Positions 42,811-55,200 of a stretch of 64,000 nt of DNA are shown here, piece by piece. The DNA is from Liolophura sinensis (lineage: Eukaryota; Mollusca; Polyplacophora; Chitonida; Chitonidae): the NCBI RefSeq assembly GCF_032854445.1, contig NC_088299.1, positions 8,923,608 to 8,987,607 on the forward strand, read 5' to 3'. Within the stretch, counting starts at the first letter, position 1; each line of letters begins with the position of its first letter. The translations under genes were made by a program, and so were the position numbers. The notes under the pieces were generated by a model, which saw nothing but the letters and a program-made list of their open reading frames with translations, ran no database searches and was not told the origin of the DNA.

Positions 42811-43068
42811 TTTATTTATTTATTTAATTGGTGTTTTACGCCGTACTCAAGAATATTTCACTTATACGACGGCATTATGGTGGGAGGAAACCGGACAGAG
42901 CCCGGGGGAAACCCACGACCATCCGCAGGTTGCTGAAGACCTTTCCACTTACGACCGGAGAGGAAGCCAGCATGAGCTGGACTTGAACTCACAGCGACCG
43001 CATTGGTAAGAGACTCCTGGGTCATTACGCTGTTCTAGCGCGCTAACCAATTGAGCCACGGAGGCCCC
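42811..43068 (-). mobile_element. SINE-A, full length, with 12-bp target duplication
   Basis: TTTATTTATTTATTTAATTG tail to CCACGGAGGCCCC head on the minus strand. A perfect flanking direct repeat TGATTAAATATA lies at 42799-42810 and 43069-43080. A short deletion is present in the CGGCGGCCAGCATT block. Confidence 0.93.
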
Positions 43069-43394
43069 TGATTAAATATATGATTCATGTTTAACGTCAC
43101 ACTCACGATTTTTCTTTAATGAGTGGAGGAAACTTAACTGTCCGTTGTAAACCACCGACCTTTGGCCTGTTCAGCTCGCGCGCGATATTGGCGGGAGACC
43201 TGGTGTATTTACGACTGCGCAAACGATCGGCGTAGACGGCTCACTGTCACTAAGCTACGGTAACTGAGCTGCATGCTGAGCTATCTGCTATATAGCCCTT
43301 GTACTTCAACATGAGTATGTACGAATGGGAACACACTTGTAAAGGTAAGGCTGTTAACTGGTTGGCAACCTGGAGCTGTTGAAGACATATATTA

Positions 43395-44085
43395 ATATCA
43401 CATACATGTATCACGTGACATGCATTTATCACGTAACATAGATTTATCACGTCACATAAACTTATCACCTCACATACATTTATCACTTTAAATACCCTTA
43501 TCACGTCACACACAATGGCGACATATTAAATTACATACACTTATCACGACACATTCACTTATCACGTCAAAAGCATTTACACGTCATATACATTTATCAC
43601 GTCACATATATTTATCACTTCAAATGGGGGCCTCCGTGGCCGAAAGGGTTAGCCTACCAGCGCGGCGCAGTGACCCAGAAGCCTCTCAACAATGCCTCTC
43701 AAAAATGCGGTCGCTGTGAGTTCAAGTCCAGCTCATGCTGGCTTCCTGTCCAGCCGTACGTGGGAAGTTCTGCCAGCAACCTGCGGACGGTCGTGGGTTT
43801 GCCCCAGGCTCTGCCCGGTTTCCTGCCATCATAATGCTGGTCACCGTGGTATAAGTGAAATATCCATATATCCTTTGTACGGCGTAAAACACCAATCAAA
43901 TAAATAAATAAATAAATATCACATCAAATGCACTTATCACGTCACATACATTTACCACTTCACATACATTTATCACGTCACAATTATTTATCACGTCACA
44001 TACATTTATCACTTTAAATACACTTATCACGTCGCATACATTTATAACGTCTCATACATTTATCATGTCACATGCACTTGTCATG
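43395..44085. repeat. 18-bp minisatellite (CACGTCACATACATTTAT), split by a SINE
   Basis: Units of ATCACGTCACATACATTT with single-base variants run from about 43395 to 43626 and resume from 43918 to about 44085. The gap is filled exactly by a SINE-A. The array contains repeated CACGTCA motifs resembling CRE/E-box sequences; a regulatory role is untested. Confidence 0.88.
43627..43917 (+). mobile_element. SINE-A, forward, inserted in the 18-bp array
   Basis: Head GGGGCCTCCGTGGCCGAAAG, B-box GAGTTCAAGTCCAGCTC, tail ACGGCGTAAAACACCAATCA. The target duplication ATCACTTCAAATG (43614-43626) versus ATCACATCAAATG (43918-43930) comes from the array unit. A small internal duplication, GCCTCTCAACAATG / CCTCTCAAAAATG, lengthens this copy. 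Confidence 0.92.
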
Positions 44086-45094
44086 CCGCTTTCCTCACCT
44101 TTACTTACACAATTACTTTTAGCACAGTCAGGTTTTGTAATCGTTGTTGCCTGTCGCCATCTTGCGCAGACGCATCCCTGACTGAGAGTTACTATACTCA
44201 CATTGTATACGTAGACCGAAGCTCCTGCTCTCCATTGCTTGATCGTCGACATAAACTTTAAATTTGGAGGTAAGAATCATACAGAAGGGCAAATGTCCCT
44301 ATGTGGTCAGTCGTGATTTGAAGGGGCATGCGGCAGAAATGTGGTCTTGTCAGAAAATCTATTGTCGAGTACCTTTTCGTGCTTAAAACCCATTTCCAAA
44401 GGGCCATGACCGTTATAGGTGTAATCCTATAGCGTGGATAAATATTGACAAAAGCGATTATCAGCACTTGTACGAACCTAGCTTGTGTCGTGACGATTGA
44501 TACCTGGGTAATTCCACCAGGTACCTCTACCCCGTGGACGATTTATATCGGAGCTTAATCCTAAACATATGGCAGACTACCTTTCACTGGCATTGGAATG
44601 CTTTGAAATATACATATATATATACTTCTAAGATTCCGATAAGATAGTTTAAGATACAAATATACGGCTCTTAAACATACAGAGAGCTAGGATGGAATCG
44701 ATATTCAGGCTGACATCCACATTGATTGTGCCCTTCAAACTTGGTAGTAGGTTGCATCGAAGTCATTGGAATGTTTTGAAATGTAAACAAAGAACTTAAT
44801 TAAAAACCACCCCTGGTTTTCACTGTGGCGATTTTGTACACATACGATTAATGCCCTTTTGCATCAAAAGAGTGTAAAATGTGATTGGATGTGAACCGCG
44901 TTACCCTTTGACTAATAAAAAAACGACAAAATGATGGTATTCTATGTGTTTTGAAGATAACACACATGCATTTCTATCGTCACTGGTTTTGATGTGAAAC
45001 ATTGGCTTGACACGTATGATTCTGGAGTGAGCAGTGTTGAAGCAATGGTTGAAATTACTCAGTGAAAACGTCATTTGGTATCTCTTAAATCACG

Positions 45095-45175
45095 TCAATA
45101 TCGGGTGTATCCCCCGTGCGCTAGGATGACAGCCTGAACCCTTCTCCTCACACCACTTGTCAGCCTCCTGATACT
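45095..45175 (-). pseudogene. Tc1/mariner-type transposase C-terminal remnant
   Basis: The minus-strand frame reads SIRRLTSGVRRRVQAVILAH then GGYTRY and a stop, matching the usual C-terminus of Tc1-like transposases (RRVQAVIxAxGGHTRY). The frame is not open further upstream, so only the last 25 codons survive. No terminal inverted repeat was identified. Confidence 0.6.
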
Positions 45176-45356
45176 CTGAAGAGGAAGTAATTAAAACTTA
45201 TAACTGAAACAAAGTCATACACGAACAAAAGTTAGGAGAAATTTGATCTGCGACGGTTTGAGAAGTTACCTCCAGTTCCGTATTCCGATACACCTGATAT
45301 GTACAGCCGTATATCTACAAGCTTTGTACGGTGCAACTATAAGTGCAAATTAAAGT

Positions 45357-45403
45357 CCAACTCGAGTACGGCGTAAAACACCGATCAAAAAAATAAATAA
45401 ATG
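45357..45403 (+). mobile_element. SINE-A 3' tail remnant
   Basis: GAGTACGGCGTAAAACACCG followed by ATCAAAAAAATAAATAAAT. Only the last about 45 bp. Confidence 0.6.
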
Positions 45404-45763
45404 TATACAGATATGTAACCTTTTCAGTTTAAGCCAGTATAGGATAAGCATGAATCTTACTTGTTACAGTACCCCAGTGAAGCGAAGTTCAGAGTCAATC
45501 AAGTATCATGTGGTTTTTCGTGTTTCCATGAGATTACGTCACGTGACCCGGTGACATAAAATGGTACATAAAACCTTGTATCACTGTACAAGTATGTAGA
45601 TTTCCGTGCTGTAATTGGCAGACAGGGTTTCTCAACTTTCGGACTTCTGTCTTCCTGCACCGAAAAGGTATATTGTCAGTTCTTCTTTCGTATAAAAACG
45701 TGTTGATAATATTTGGAACTCAACGTTATCCCTGTAAACTGGCGTTATCATTAGCACAGTAAT

Positions 45764-46016
45764 AGGGGGGCCTCCGTGGCTCACTTGAATAACGTGCTAG
45801 CGCAGCGTAACGAACCAGGAGCCTCTTACCAATGCGGTCGCTGTGAGTTCGAGTCCAGCTCATACTGGCTTCCTCTCCGGCCATACCTGCCAGCAAGCTG
45901 TGGATGGTCGTGGGCTCTGCCCGGTTTTCTCCCACCATAAGGCTGGTCGCCGTCAAATATTAAATATATAATGTTAAATATTCTTGAGTATGGTATAAAA
46001 CGCCAATCAAATAAAT
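45764..46016 (+). mobile_element. SINE-A, forward, full length
   Basis: Head GGGGGGCCTCCGTGGCTCAC, B-box GAGTTCGAGTCCAGCTC (matches the tRNA consensus better than most copies), tail GGTATAAAACGCCAATCAAA. A short AATATTAAATATAT duplication lies before the tail. Confidence 0.85.
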
Positions 46017-46544
46017 AGAATAGTAAGAGAGTTGAAAATTATTGTAACCGTATAGCTGATGCACTGAGCAAGTTTCTCTGTGCTGTCACCGATGACTGAT
46101 TTCTTCTGCGGTCTGTATATTATATACCCATATACCTACGCCTCGTGTATGCATATCATGCACAATTACACGTAAGTCCGCATGTAAAACACTGTATTAG
46201 AAAAGCAAGTATATATAATATTTTCTCACCCCATGTATTTAATCTGATAAAATATGAAACTTGACTCTGGCCTAACCGCTGTACACTGAAATTGATCGTG
46301 CATTTTTGGTAATCTGTGTTATTATGCATATTGCTCATTATATCTATCTGTTATTCATACGATGCTCACAAACCAGACATTTTTTTACGATTTATTATTA
46401 TTTTACGATCTATTTATTTAATAGATATTATCTTTTTATTTCATATTCGGTGCTTCATTACAGCAAATGCATTATCAGCACATCACATTCAGGAATTAGA
46501 CTTGATCACGTCAAATATTCATTTCATCGACCTCCGCGGTGTCC

Positions 46545-46800
46545 TAATGGTTAGAGCGTCCACCTCATACAAAAGACTTTAAATGTGATTCTTTCGCTGC
46601 CTCGATTGGCGCTCAGTACTGGAAGATCTGGTTGGCCTGGAGTCAGTATAGGGGACTGGATGGGGTGTCAAGTCTGGTGTCTTTGGTATAATACATCAGT
46701 GTCGGTAGCATTCTGGCACAGTGTATGTACACACACATCATTACTCCGTACTGTACAACGTAAAACGCAATACATACATACATACATACATAGATACAGC
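46545..46800 (+). mobile_element. SINE-B with intact tRNA-like head
   Basis: GACCTCCGCGGTGTCCTAAT then GGTTAGAGCGTCCACCTC is an A-box-bearing tRNA-like start, followed by GGAGTCAGTATAGGGGACTG, GGGGTGTCAAGTCTGGTGTC and a CATA repeat tail. It shows that SINE-B is also tRNA-derived. Confidence 0.7.
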
Positions 46801-46934
46801 TATAAATACATGCACAAACCAAATATATTCTAAAAATTGTGGTAATGGATACATGTTGATATTATGTGCAACAAAAAATGCAGGCGTGTTCACGAAGAGG
46901 TGACAAACGTCCAAATGTTAAGCTTTTAGGTACC

Positions 46935-47145
46935 GATTTTATTTATTTATTTGTATATTGTTTAACGCTTATATGACGGCAACCAATCGAGAAAACTGGA
47001 CAGCCCGGAATAAACTGCCGACCTTCGCTAGGTAGCTGCCAACCTTCCTCACTTAAACACTAAACCCAAAGGGCAAGAGCTGGTATGAACACTCGACCAC
47101 ATTAGTCACGGTCCCGATAAACTGAGTGAACCAGCCCTTCGTGTA
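46935..47145 (-). mobile_element. Diverged SINE-A-like element, reverse
   Basis: TTATTTATTTATTTGTATAT tail, atatgacggcaaccaatcga, gaaaactggacagcccggaa and a decayed head near 47130. Much more diverged than neighbouring copies. Confidence 0.5.
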
Positions 47146-47629
47146 TGTGAGTCAGCCAGGCTTAGTACACGTGTATTTTGTATCAAGCGACTTTACAAAA
47201 ACGTGATTGTAGAGACTTTGCTCACATTTTTCACTGTATTACATGAATGGTTTTTATTAACTGAAATTGAAAACATCTGTGCCAGGTCTACAGCTACAAC
47301 TTTAGATAAAAATCGTTTTAATTGATTCTACTTTTGACTTTTCTCATGTACGATCCGAATATGTAATTAAACTTGGGCGTGAGGTCTTGAATCTCTGTTG
47401 CTCTTTAAATATTGGTTATTTGGTTGATAATTTCGTTAAGTGAAGCATATGTTTGACGCTTGTTATAGTGTTTTAACAGAATGGCGAACTTTGGTTGCAG
47501 AGGTGTCGATTTGACCTGCGTGGTGATCAGCAAAGACCACGTATGTTTGACGCAAGCCCAGCCTCACAAGCACGCAGTGTTCCTCAGCTTGGACGTTCTA
47601 TAGCCTCCTTCTGTCACCATGCAGACGCT

Positions 47630-48165
47630 TAGGTAGCCTCTGCACCTAAACGCTTCTGTACTCTGAAGACGTACACGCTTCTGGGGGCCGTTTCTCAAAG
47701 AGCTCGTAATGTTACGCCGTCCTAATCACCATGACGTCGCATACTGACGGCATAGGCCGCCTTGGCATTAACGACCTGCATATAACGCTACGACCACTTT
47801 GAGAAACAGTACTCTGAAGACTTACACGCTTCTGTACATTGGACACGTAAACGCTTCTGTACTCTGGACACTTAAAGGCTTCTGTACTCTCGACACTTAA
47901 ACACTTCTGTACTCTAGACACTTAAACACTTCTGTACTCTGGAGACGTAAGCGCTTCTGCATCCTCATCCACGTAAACGCTTTCGACTGTCAGCACGTAA
48001 ACCCTTCTGTACTCTCAATACGAATATCCTTCTGTGCTATCCCTACGTAAACACTTTTGCATCCTCACCACGTAAATCCTTCTTGACTGTCAGCACGTGA
48101 ACCTTTCTCTACTGTCAGTACGTAAACCCTTATGTACTCTCAACACGTAAACGCGTCTGTATCCT
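47630..48165. repeat. 23-25 bp minisatellite (ACGTAAACGCTTCTGTACTCT), split by a foldback element
   Basis: Units of CACGTAAACGCTTCTGTACT plus CTGGA recur from about 47640 to 48165, more diverged to the right. The array is interrupted at 47684-47809. Confidence 0.85.
47684..47809. mobile_element. MITE-like foldback element inside the minisatellite
   Basis: Inverted ends TTTCTCAAAG (47691-47700) and CTTTGAGAAA (47797-47806), with further pairing inward (CTCGTAATGTTACG against CGTTATATGCAG-side sequence). The flanks rejoin as CTTCTG / TACTCTG, the normal minisatellite unit, so this is an insertion into the array. Non-coding. Confidence 0.7.
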
Positions 48166-48309
48166 GACCATATATATTGTTTCAACCAAACAGATTATTA
48201 CCAACGTAGTACAGAAAAAACAATGTATTTATAAGTCTACAATACTCTTGGCATAGCCTTGTTTCATGACTTTAGGTACACATTCTGATTATCGACAACT
48301 TATTTACGA

Positions 48310-48545
48310 GCATAACACACAATCAGAATGTTAATTTCGCTCATTTGCCTAGAACATACCTTTGCGTCTTTCCAACATCATTGAAAGGTGTTGACTGCTT
48401 CTCTTCGCATGATTCCGCCCTAATTTCGTAGTTTACATACTTTCCCATAATGAATTCTATTGGATTTCGTTTTGGACATTGGCCTTGCGATTATTGACCC
48501 GTGACGTCCATTTTGGTTAACGGCTGGGATACAAATGGCCTCTGA
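48310..48545 (+). repeat. Dispersed repeat R1, copy 3 (partial)
   Basis: GCCTAGAACATACCTTTGCG, CTGCTTCTCTTCGCATGATT, TTGGCCTTGCGATTATTGAC and GGTTAACGGCTGGGATAC follow in the same order as the other copies. A short GTTTCGACGCATAGATT piece at about 49110-49127 may be its displaced end. Confidence 0.7.
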
Positions 48546-48847
48546 TCGCATTTCACACATTTTACTGCTATTCGAAATCTTTCCATTAAGGTTGTGGTTC
48601 CCTGAGGTTCCCAAATATTATTTAACGGATCCTTTCGTCCATGCACCGGAGCATCACGACGTTTGTTTGATGTACATGTTTGATTCAACCAGCAAACTGG
48701 CTATGAGCTCTGTTCAGTTCCCTCCAATAAGGAATTCGAATCTGATCATTATACGAAAGAAGCCACGGAAATAAATGACAAAATTCAACATTATAGTACA
48801 GTATAAAATCTACTAACATGTATATCCATATTTTCCTAGCTATCAGT

Positions 48848-49040
48848 CTATCAACCTTCGTGGTCGAGCTGTTAGCGTGCTACCGCAACATAGTGACTTT
48901 AACCAATGCGGTCGCTGCCAGTCCAGCGAATGCTGTCTTCCTCGCAAGAAGGTCTGTCAGCAGCCTGCCTTGGGTTCTGCCAGGTTTCCTCCCACCACAT
49001 AATGCTGGTGGTGAAAATGAGTCACCAAAGTCAGTCACCA
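48848..49040 (+). mobile_element. SINE-A, forward, diverged
   Basis: CAACCTTCGTGGTCGAGCTG head, ACCAATGCGGTCGCTGCCAG, GGTTTCCTCCCACCACATAA. The 3' tail has decayed. Confidence 0.65.
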
Positions 49041-49139
49041 AAATAAATGAAGAAATCTACCTTACGTGTCCTGTGTAATGAAATGTTGTTGTTCCGAGTT
49101 GTTGTTGCTGTTTCGACGCATAGATTTATAACCATTTTA

Positions 49140-50219
49140 GATCTCTCAGTCTTGTGTCCATGGACGACATCCCGCAGAACAGACGATTCCTTGTCAATCA
49201 TAGTTCAAGGAGCTCGTTCTCACCTGTGAATCCCTCGGCACAGAGAGCGTGAACTATTATGTACCCAGGTAAATTTGCTGTTTTTTTCTAAAGAAGTTTA
49301 GAAAAAATGGCGTGCGTTTTTCTGGGACAACGCTAAATGTATTTTTTTAGCTCAGAATAGTTCTACACTCTCGTTAGATGAGTAACAATTACTGCCTAAG
49401 GCTGAAGTGCAAGACTGGGTGATCATCGTGCTCGGACACCGAAACCAAAGGCGGTAACTAACCTACAAAATGGTTTCAGTGTTTGACACGAGTCATTCGT
49501 TTCATGAAATCGCCATTTTAGATATTGAACTTGAACGATATTTTTGAAATCTTAAAATTCACCAATACATATGTGCCACATTTGTATAGGATAATAAAAC
49601 TATGTATTTCCCTAAGTTTAGGAAGCCAAAGACGGATTATGAAACAATGTGATAAAACATTGACACCTTATAGTGTGAATACACCTGGGTGTATTTCTTT
49701 GAAGCTGTCGAAATGAGCTATGGCTCTTTGCGATATGGATGTGACATTATATTAAGCTCGTAAGGTGTTATCCATTACACTAGTACTGTGGCAAATTACA
49801 TAGGTTTATCTCGTACGTTTACTTCGTATTATCGTTTATGTTCGCTTTAGCCAATTTAGAAAGTTTTTCAAACAGAATTTGAAGGAACACAAGAAGTTCC
49901 TGGTTACTGAACGAAGGCTGCAAATTTCTATATTTACTTAACCTTCAAACATACTTTCCCAGCAGAACTCGATCTGTTGAGGGTTTGAAGAAAAATGATA
50001 TTTTCTCAACAATGTAATTTCTCTAACCATATACCACTGACACAAAAATGCCCAGCAATGTTCTGTGTGCTGCTAAAAGTAAATAATAGTACGCAGATAC
50101 AGGAAGCAATCTCAGTTAGAAGCTTCCTGAAAAATTAAATACAGTAGTTTGTAAAATTTAAAATTTTAAACTGAAAGTACCATGACTACCCCTACTCAAT
50201 CATTAGCTCTTTTATTTGG

Positions 50220-50220
<1 letters not shown>
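49140..50220. other. Intergenic, no gene seen
   Basis: AT-rich; no exon candidate or recognised repeat. Confidence 0.45.

Positions 50221-50296
<76 letters not shown>
50221..50296. repeat. AT dinucleotide microsatellite
   Basis: About 36 AT units directly before the left part of R1 copy 4. Confidence 0.95.
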
Positions 50297-50302
<6 letters not shown>

Positions 50303-50303
<1 letters not shown>

Positions 50304-50436
50304 TATGGACAGAGCGTTCAGAATCTCCGGCGCTCTGCTTCATGATTGTGTCTAATTCGGCTTAACCAAGGGCTAGGGAACGTCTAGGGAACATCTGTTC
50401 ATGGTGTTGAATTAGATCGAAACGTTTGATATATGA
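50303..50436 (+). repeat. Dispersed repeat R1, copy 4, left part
   Basis: TATGGACAGAGCGTTCAG through GTTTGATATATGA matches 588-709 of R1 copy 1. It is cut at ATGA by the LTR element and continues at 56593. Confidence 0.75.
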
Positions 50437-51439
50437 TGTTACGGTATTGAAAACGGCAACAGAAAACAGATTCAGTGACTCAATATTACAATGTAAACAA
50501 TGCTTTATATATAAAATGAGACATACAGTTTTACAGACAGTTCAACAACAACAACATACACATCAGTATTACCGGTCTTTACAAGTTTCCAGTTCACCTT
50601 TGCATCCCAAGGAATGTATTCCAGGAAATCCAATGTAAAGACCATGGGATAAACACACAATTCACACAAGTCACAAATTGTCCTAGACAGGTACTTCGCC
50701 AGGTTAGCGAACACGAACACAGTACACAGGTTACACAGAACTGGAACAGTCAAGCCTTGGAATGACGTCACACCCGCAGAGCACAACACAGGGTAAATAC
50801 AGGCATGGAGGTATAATCCACTTCAGATCAGTCACAGCTCCCGCAGAAGCTCACAAACGAGCCGTTCAGAGACGTAGAGTAATGTCACCTTGTGGCTGAA
50901 CGAACGTCCTTTGCAAAACTGAAAACTTCAGTTTAGAGTCCTTGACGACCTTGTCGGTCAGATGAGGTCAGCGTGTTAAACAAATTACACAGTCCACACT
51001 GTATAATCATAATCAAGATCCGAACACCAATAAACGTGACTTCCGCAGAAATTCACATAAACCAGACATCAGTACTACTGTGGTACACAAACGGTGCCGG
51101 CATTAAAAAACTGTCCTCCCAAATGAAACTGGCATCCCCAGCTCATATCAAAATAATGGACTCGATACGAGAGCGTCTCACACTCTCCTGGCTCCCAGTG
51201 GATGCAGCAAAAATACCTCCACTCTGCACAGAAAACACGGCTTATATACGTGCCAGGTGGATTCAACTATTCTTAGACACAGAATTAACAGCCAATGTAC
51301 AGCCAGTTAAATAAACAGAGCATTGAACAAGGTGCTTTCGGCCAGGTCCGCGCTGTACATATATAACAGGGCCTGTTATGCTTTCACAAAGGTCCGCAGA
51401 CTAACAGTACATGAAGACGTTAAATAGTCATACATAACA
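50437..51439 (-). repeat. 3' LTR (left), 1003 bp
   Basis: Reads TGTTATG...CCGTAACA on the minus strand. Exactly the same length as the right LTR; two substitutions seen (near 50890 CTG/CAG, near 50962 AGATG/AGGTG). The short ORFs in it are duplicated in the other LTR and have no domain. Confidence 0.95.
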
Positions 51440-51451
51440 CCCCCACCCTTC
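51440..51451 (-). promoter_or_regulatory. Polypurine tract
   Basis: GAAGGGTGGGGG on the minus strand abuts the 3' LTR, the expected position for plus-strand DNA priming. Confidence 0.8.
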
Positions 51452-51553
51452 AGGGAAAGAAAGTTTTGCATAAAACTTTCTTTAACATATTCATAATTAT
51501 GAATAATAAAAACGTTTACCACAGTCTATAAAAACAAAGCTGCAGAAAACCAA

Positions 51554-52245
51554 CTAGACACGTGACAAACAATCAGCAATCACATTATCTTTCCCTTTTA
51601 TGTGTCTAATCTCTAGATTAAATTCTTGCAAAAGCAAACTCCACCGTAACAATCTTCGGTTTTTACCTTTTAGTTTGTGCAAGAAGGTCAAGGGATTGTG
51701 ATCTGTATACACAACAATGGGGTAACTTGACGAAGTCACATATACTTCAAAATGCTGTAATGCTAGAATCAAGGACAGACACTCCTTTTCTATTGTCGAA
51801 TAATTTCTCTGGCACTTGTCAAATTTGCGAGAAAAAAAAAACATACAGGGTGATCAACATGATCTGTTTCATTTTCTTGTAACAAAACTGCCCCAGCAGA
51901 TATATCACTAGCATCAACAGCTAGCTTAAATGGTAAATTAAAATCAGGTGCTACAAGTATGGGGCCGGTGCTTAGCATGGCCTTTAATCTATCAAAAGAT
52001 CTCTGACACTCAATGGACCACAAGAATTTAGCACCTTTCTTTAACAGCTGAGTTAATGGCTCACTAACAAATGAAAAGTTCCTACAGAACTTTCGATAAT
52101 AACCTGCCATGCCCAAAAAACGCTTTAATTCTCTCTTACAACTTGGCACTGGAAAACAAGAAATAGCAACTCCAATAGGATGTACAACATTGAGATCAGT
52201 GCTATCTCTGTCTACATATGGCTTTAACATGTTAATGTGACAAAG
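51554..52245 (-). pseudogene. RT thumb and RNase H remnant of the LTR element
   Basis: Same frame as the upstream ORF, separated only by its TAA. It opens with the last integrase residues, then jumps to the RT connection block KRELKRFLGMAGYYRKF; the fingers and palm, including the YxDD catalytic motif, are missing. RNase H follows with VDASDISAGAVLL, then a frame change at a run of ten A (51832-51841), then YSTIEKECLSL, VVYTDHNPLTFL and NVIADCLSRV, which include the acidic catalytic positions. It cannot make an active RT. Confidence 0.88.
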
Positions 52246-55200
52246 TTATCTAGATTTGCGCCGATCAGGAGTGAAAATAACATAATTAAGATCACTTAGC
52301 CTCTTGTCTACTACATAAGGTCCAAAATAACGAGCCTCAAGTGGCTTACCACTAACTGGAAGTAAGGCCAGTACTTTCTGACCAACTTCAAATCTGCGTC
52401 TTACTGTCTCTTTGTCATACTTAGTTTTCATACTCTTCTGAGAAGCTGTAAGATTCTCTCTGGCTAACTCACATACTCTGTTGAGCTTAGTACGAAAACT
52501 TGACACATACTGTAATAGGTTAACATTGTCACTATCACCAGACACAAACTTTTCCTTGAACAACTGTAGTGGACCACGCACAGTATGGCCAAACACAAGC
52601 TCAAATGGACTAAATCCAAGTGACTCTTGTACAGACTCTCTTACAGCAAACATTAGCAAAGGTACACCCTCGTCCCAATCTTTCCTTGTCTCAAAGCAGT
52701 AAGTTCTTATCATACTTTTCAGTGTCTGATGGAATCTCTCTAGTGCTCCTTGACTTTGTGGGTGATAAGCTGAAGATTTATACTGGCTAATACCTAGCTC
52801 ATGCATAACTTGTTGGAACACACCAGACATGAAATTTGAACCCTGGTCTGACTGTACTGACTTAGGCAGACCAAACATGGTGAAGAACTTAACTAAAGCC
52901 TTAATTACAGTCTTGGCAGTAATATTCCTTAGTGGAATTGCCTCAGGGAAACGAGTTGAAGTACACATTATGGTTAACATATACTGATTTCCAGACTTTG
53001 TCTTAGGTAGCGGACCAACACAATCTATTAAGATTCTACTGAATGGCTCACCTATTGCAGGAATAGGCCTCAAGGCTGCCTTGGGGATTGTCTGGATAGG
53101 TTTCCCCACTAACTGACATGCATGACAAGACCTGCAAAATTCAGTAACATCTTTCCTTATTCCTGGCCAATAAAAATGACTGAGAATCTTATGATAGGTC
53201 TTATTAACACCTAAATGACCTGCTAACGGCGTTTCATGCGCTATAGTCAGTATGTCTTTACGATAAGACTTGGGCACAACTACCTGATGCTTAACTGCCC
53301 ATTCATCCTCCAACGAAACATCGGGAGGCCTCCACTGCCGCATCAATATGCCAGACTTGACATAGTAGTAGCATGGGTCAGGTAAATATTCACCATCTTT
53401 AGCTGCATCATTAAACAAGCAAGAAATACTTGGATCACTGTGTTGTTCAGCAATCAACTCAGTCCTACAAAATGGCTGATCACCACTAACAAAATTAGTA
53501 TCTACTTCCTGCTGGCTGTCTAATTTGGAAGAATCTCCATCCAACATGTTGTTGAGAAAAGTCTCGCTCAAATCAACAGTACTACCCTGGTCTGTACTGA
53601 CTTTTCTAGACATAGCTCTTGTAACAACACAGGACGGATATAAACCCGCTATCTCGCTTTCAACTGGCTCTGTGACTGAATTCAGAGAAGGCTTATCAAC
53701 CATTAAGGGATCAACAGTAACTTTATCATGTGCCAAGTCATTTCCCAACAACAAATGAATACCCTCAAAAGGTAATGAAGGCTTAATGCCTACCCTGACA
53801 GGTCCAGATATCAAATCTGATGACAAATAAATATCATGAAGGGGAACACTGACAAAGTCACTAGACTCTACACCTCTAATAAGGGCACGAACCCCAGAGT
53901 ATGACTCTTCAGAAAAGGGCAGAGTATTCATCAACAACAGAGACTGAGATGCCCCAGTATCCCTTAATATCTTTATAGGGGTAGCACAAGACATGTCGCT
54001 TCTAAGCGACACTGAACCAGAATTGATAAACGGAGCGAAGCTATCCATAGAGCATTTGGGAATCTCATCCAATCCCATGTCAGCTAACTCAGATCTGCTT
54101 TTAACTGCTGATGTAACTTCCGGCAATGTTTTGTGCATTGCAACACAAAGACCTGTGGGCTTAGACTCATTCTCAGCTTCCCGTCTCCTTTTCAACTTGT
54201 AACATTCACTCATCACGTGACCTACCCGCTTGCAAAAATTACAAGTGACCCTATTTCGAGGACTACCATTCCAATCTGAACTACGTGAACCATGAGCTGT
54301 AGAACCATTGGAGCCTGGTGTGGAACTCTTCTGTGTAGAGCTACCTCTACCTGTTGCATGTGACTGGGTATTTCTACGTGTAAATGAATTAAATGGCTTA
54401 CCCGTGTATGTAACCTTATGTGTCAAGGAATAATCATCAGCTAAACTGGCTGCCTCTTCAAGTGTACTCGCCTTCTGCTCATCAACGAACACCTTTACAT
54501 CATTATGAATACAACGCTTGAACTCTTCTACCAGAACAAGCTGACGCAAACTTTCAAAATCCTTGCCTATTTTCTTGGCTATACACCAGCAATCAAACAA
54601 CTGCTCCTTAGCTCGACCAAACTCAAAGTATGTCTGATCTCTACCTTTTTCACAGTTACGAAATTTCTGGCGGTAAGCTTCAGACACCAATTCATAACCC
54701 TTCAAAATTACCTCTTTCACATAGTCATAATTGGAAGCAGTCTCTACACTTAACTGAGTATAAATTTCCCTGGCCTTTCCAATTAGCACACTCTGTAATA
54801 ACATAGTCCAGAACTCTTCAGGCCACTTCAAACTATTTGCAATTTTCTCAAAATGCAGAAAATACTTATCCACCTCTTTTTCCTGAAAGAATGGAACTAA
54901 CCGAATGTATTTGGTCACATCAAATCCTGAATCCTGTCTACCGGAAGGACCCGGTTTCTCACCTCTCTCAACCTCTAACTTTTTCATTTGAAACTCCAAT
55001 TCTCTTTCCCTCTCTCTTTCTTGCATTTCTCTCTCCTCTCTCTGCACTTCCCTCTCTCTCTCTTCTCTCTGCACTTCCCTCTCTCTCTCTTCTCTCTGCA
55101 CTTCCCTCTCTCTTTCTTTCTCTCTTTCCTCTTTCTCCATTTTCAACTTTTCTATCTCATGTTCCCTCTCTTTCTCTCTTTCCTCTTTCTCCAATCTCAA

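Noticed and set aside
50505-51314. ORFs of 94, 113 and 63 residues, duplicated at 55.66-56.47 kb
   Set aside because: They lie in the two LTRs, have no domain and overlap on opposite strands.
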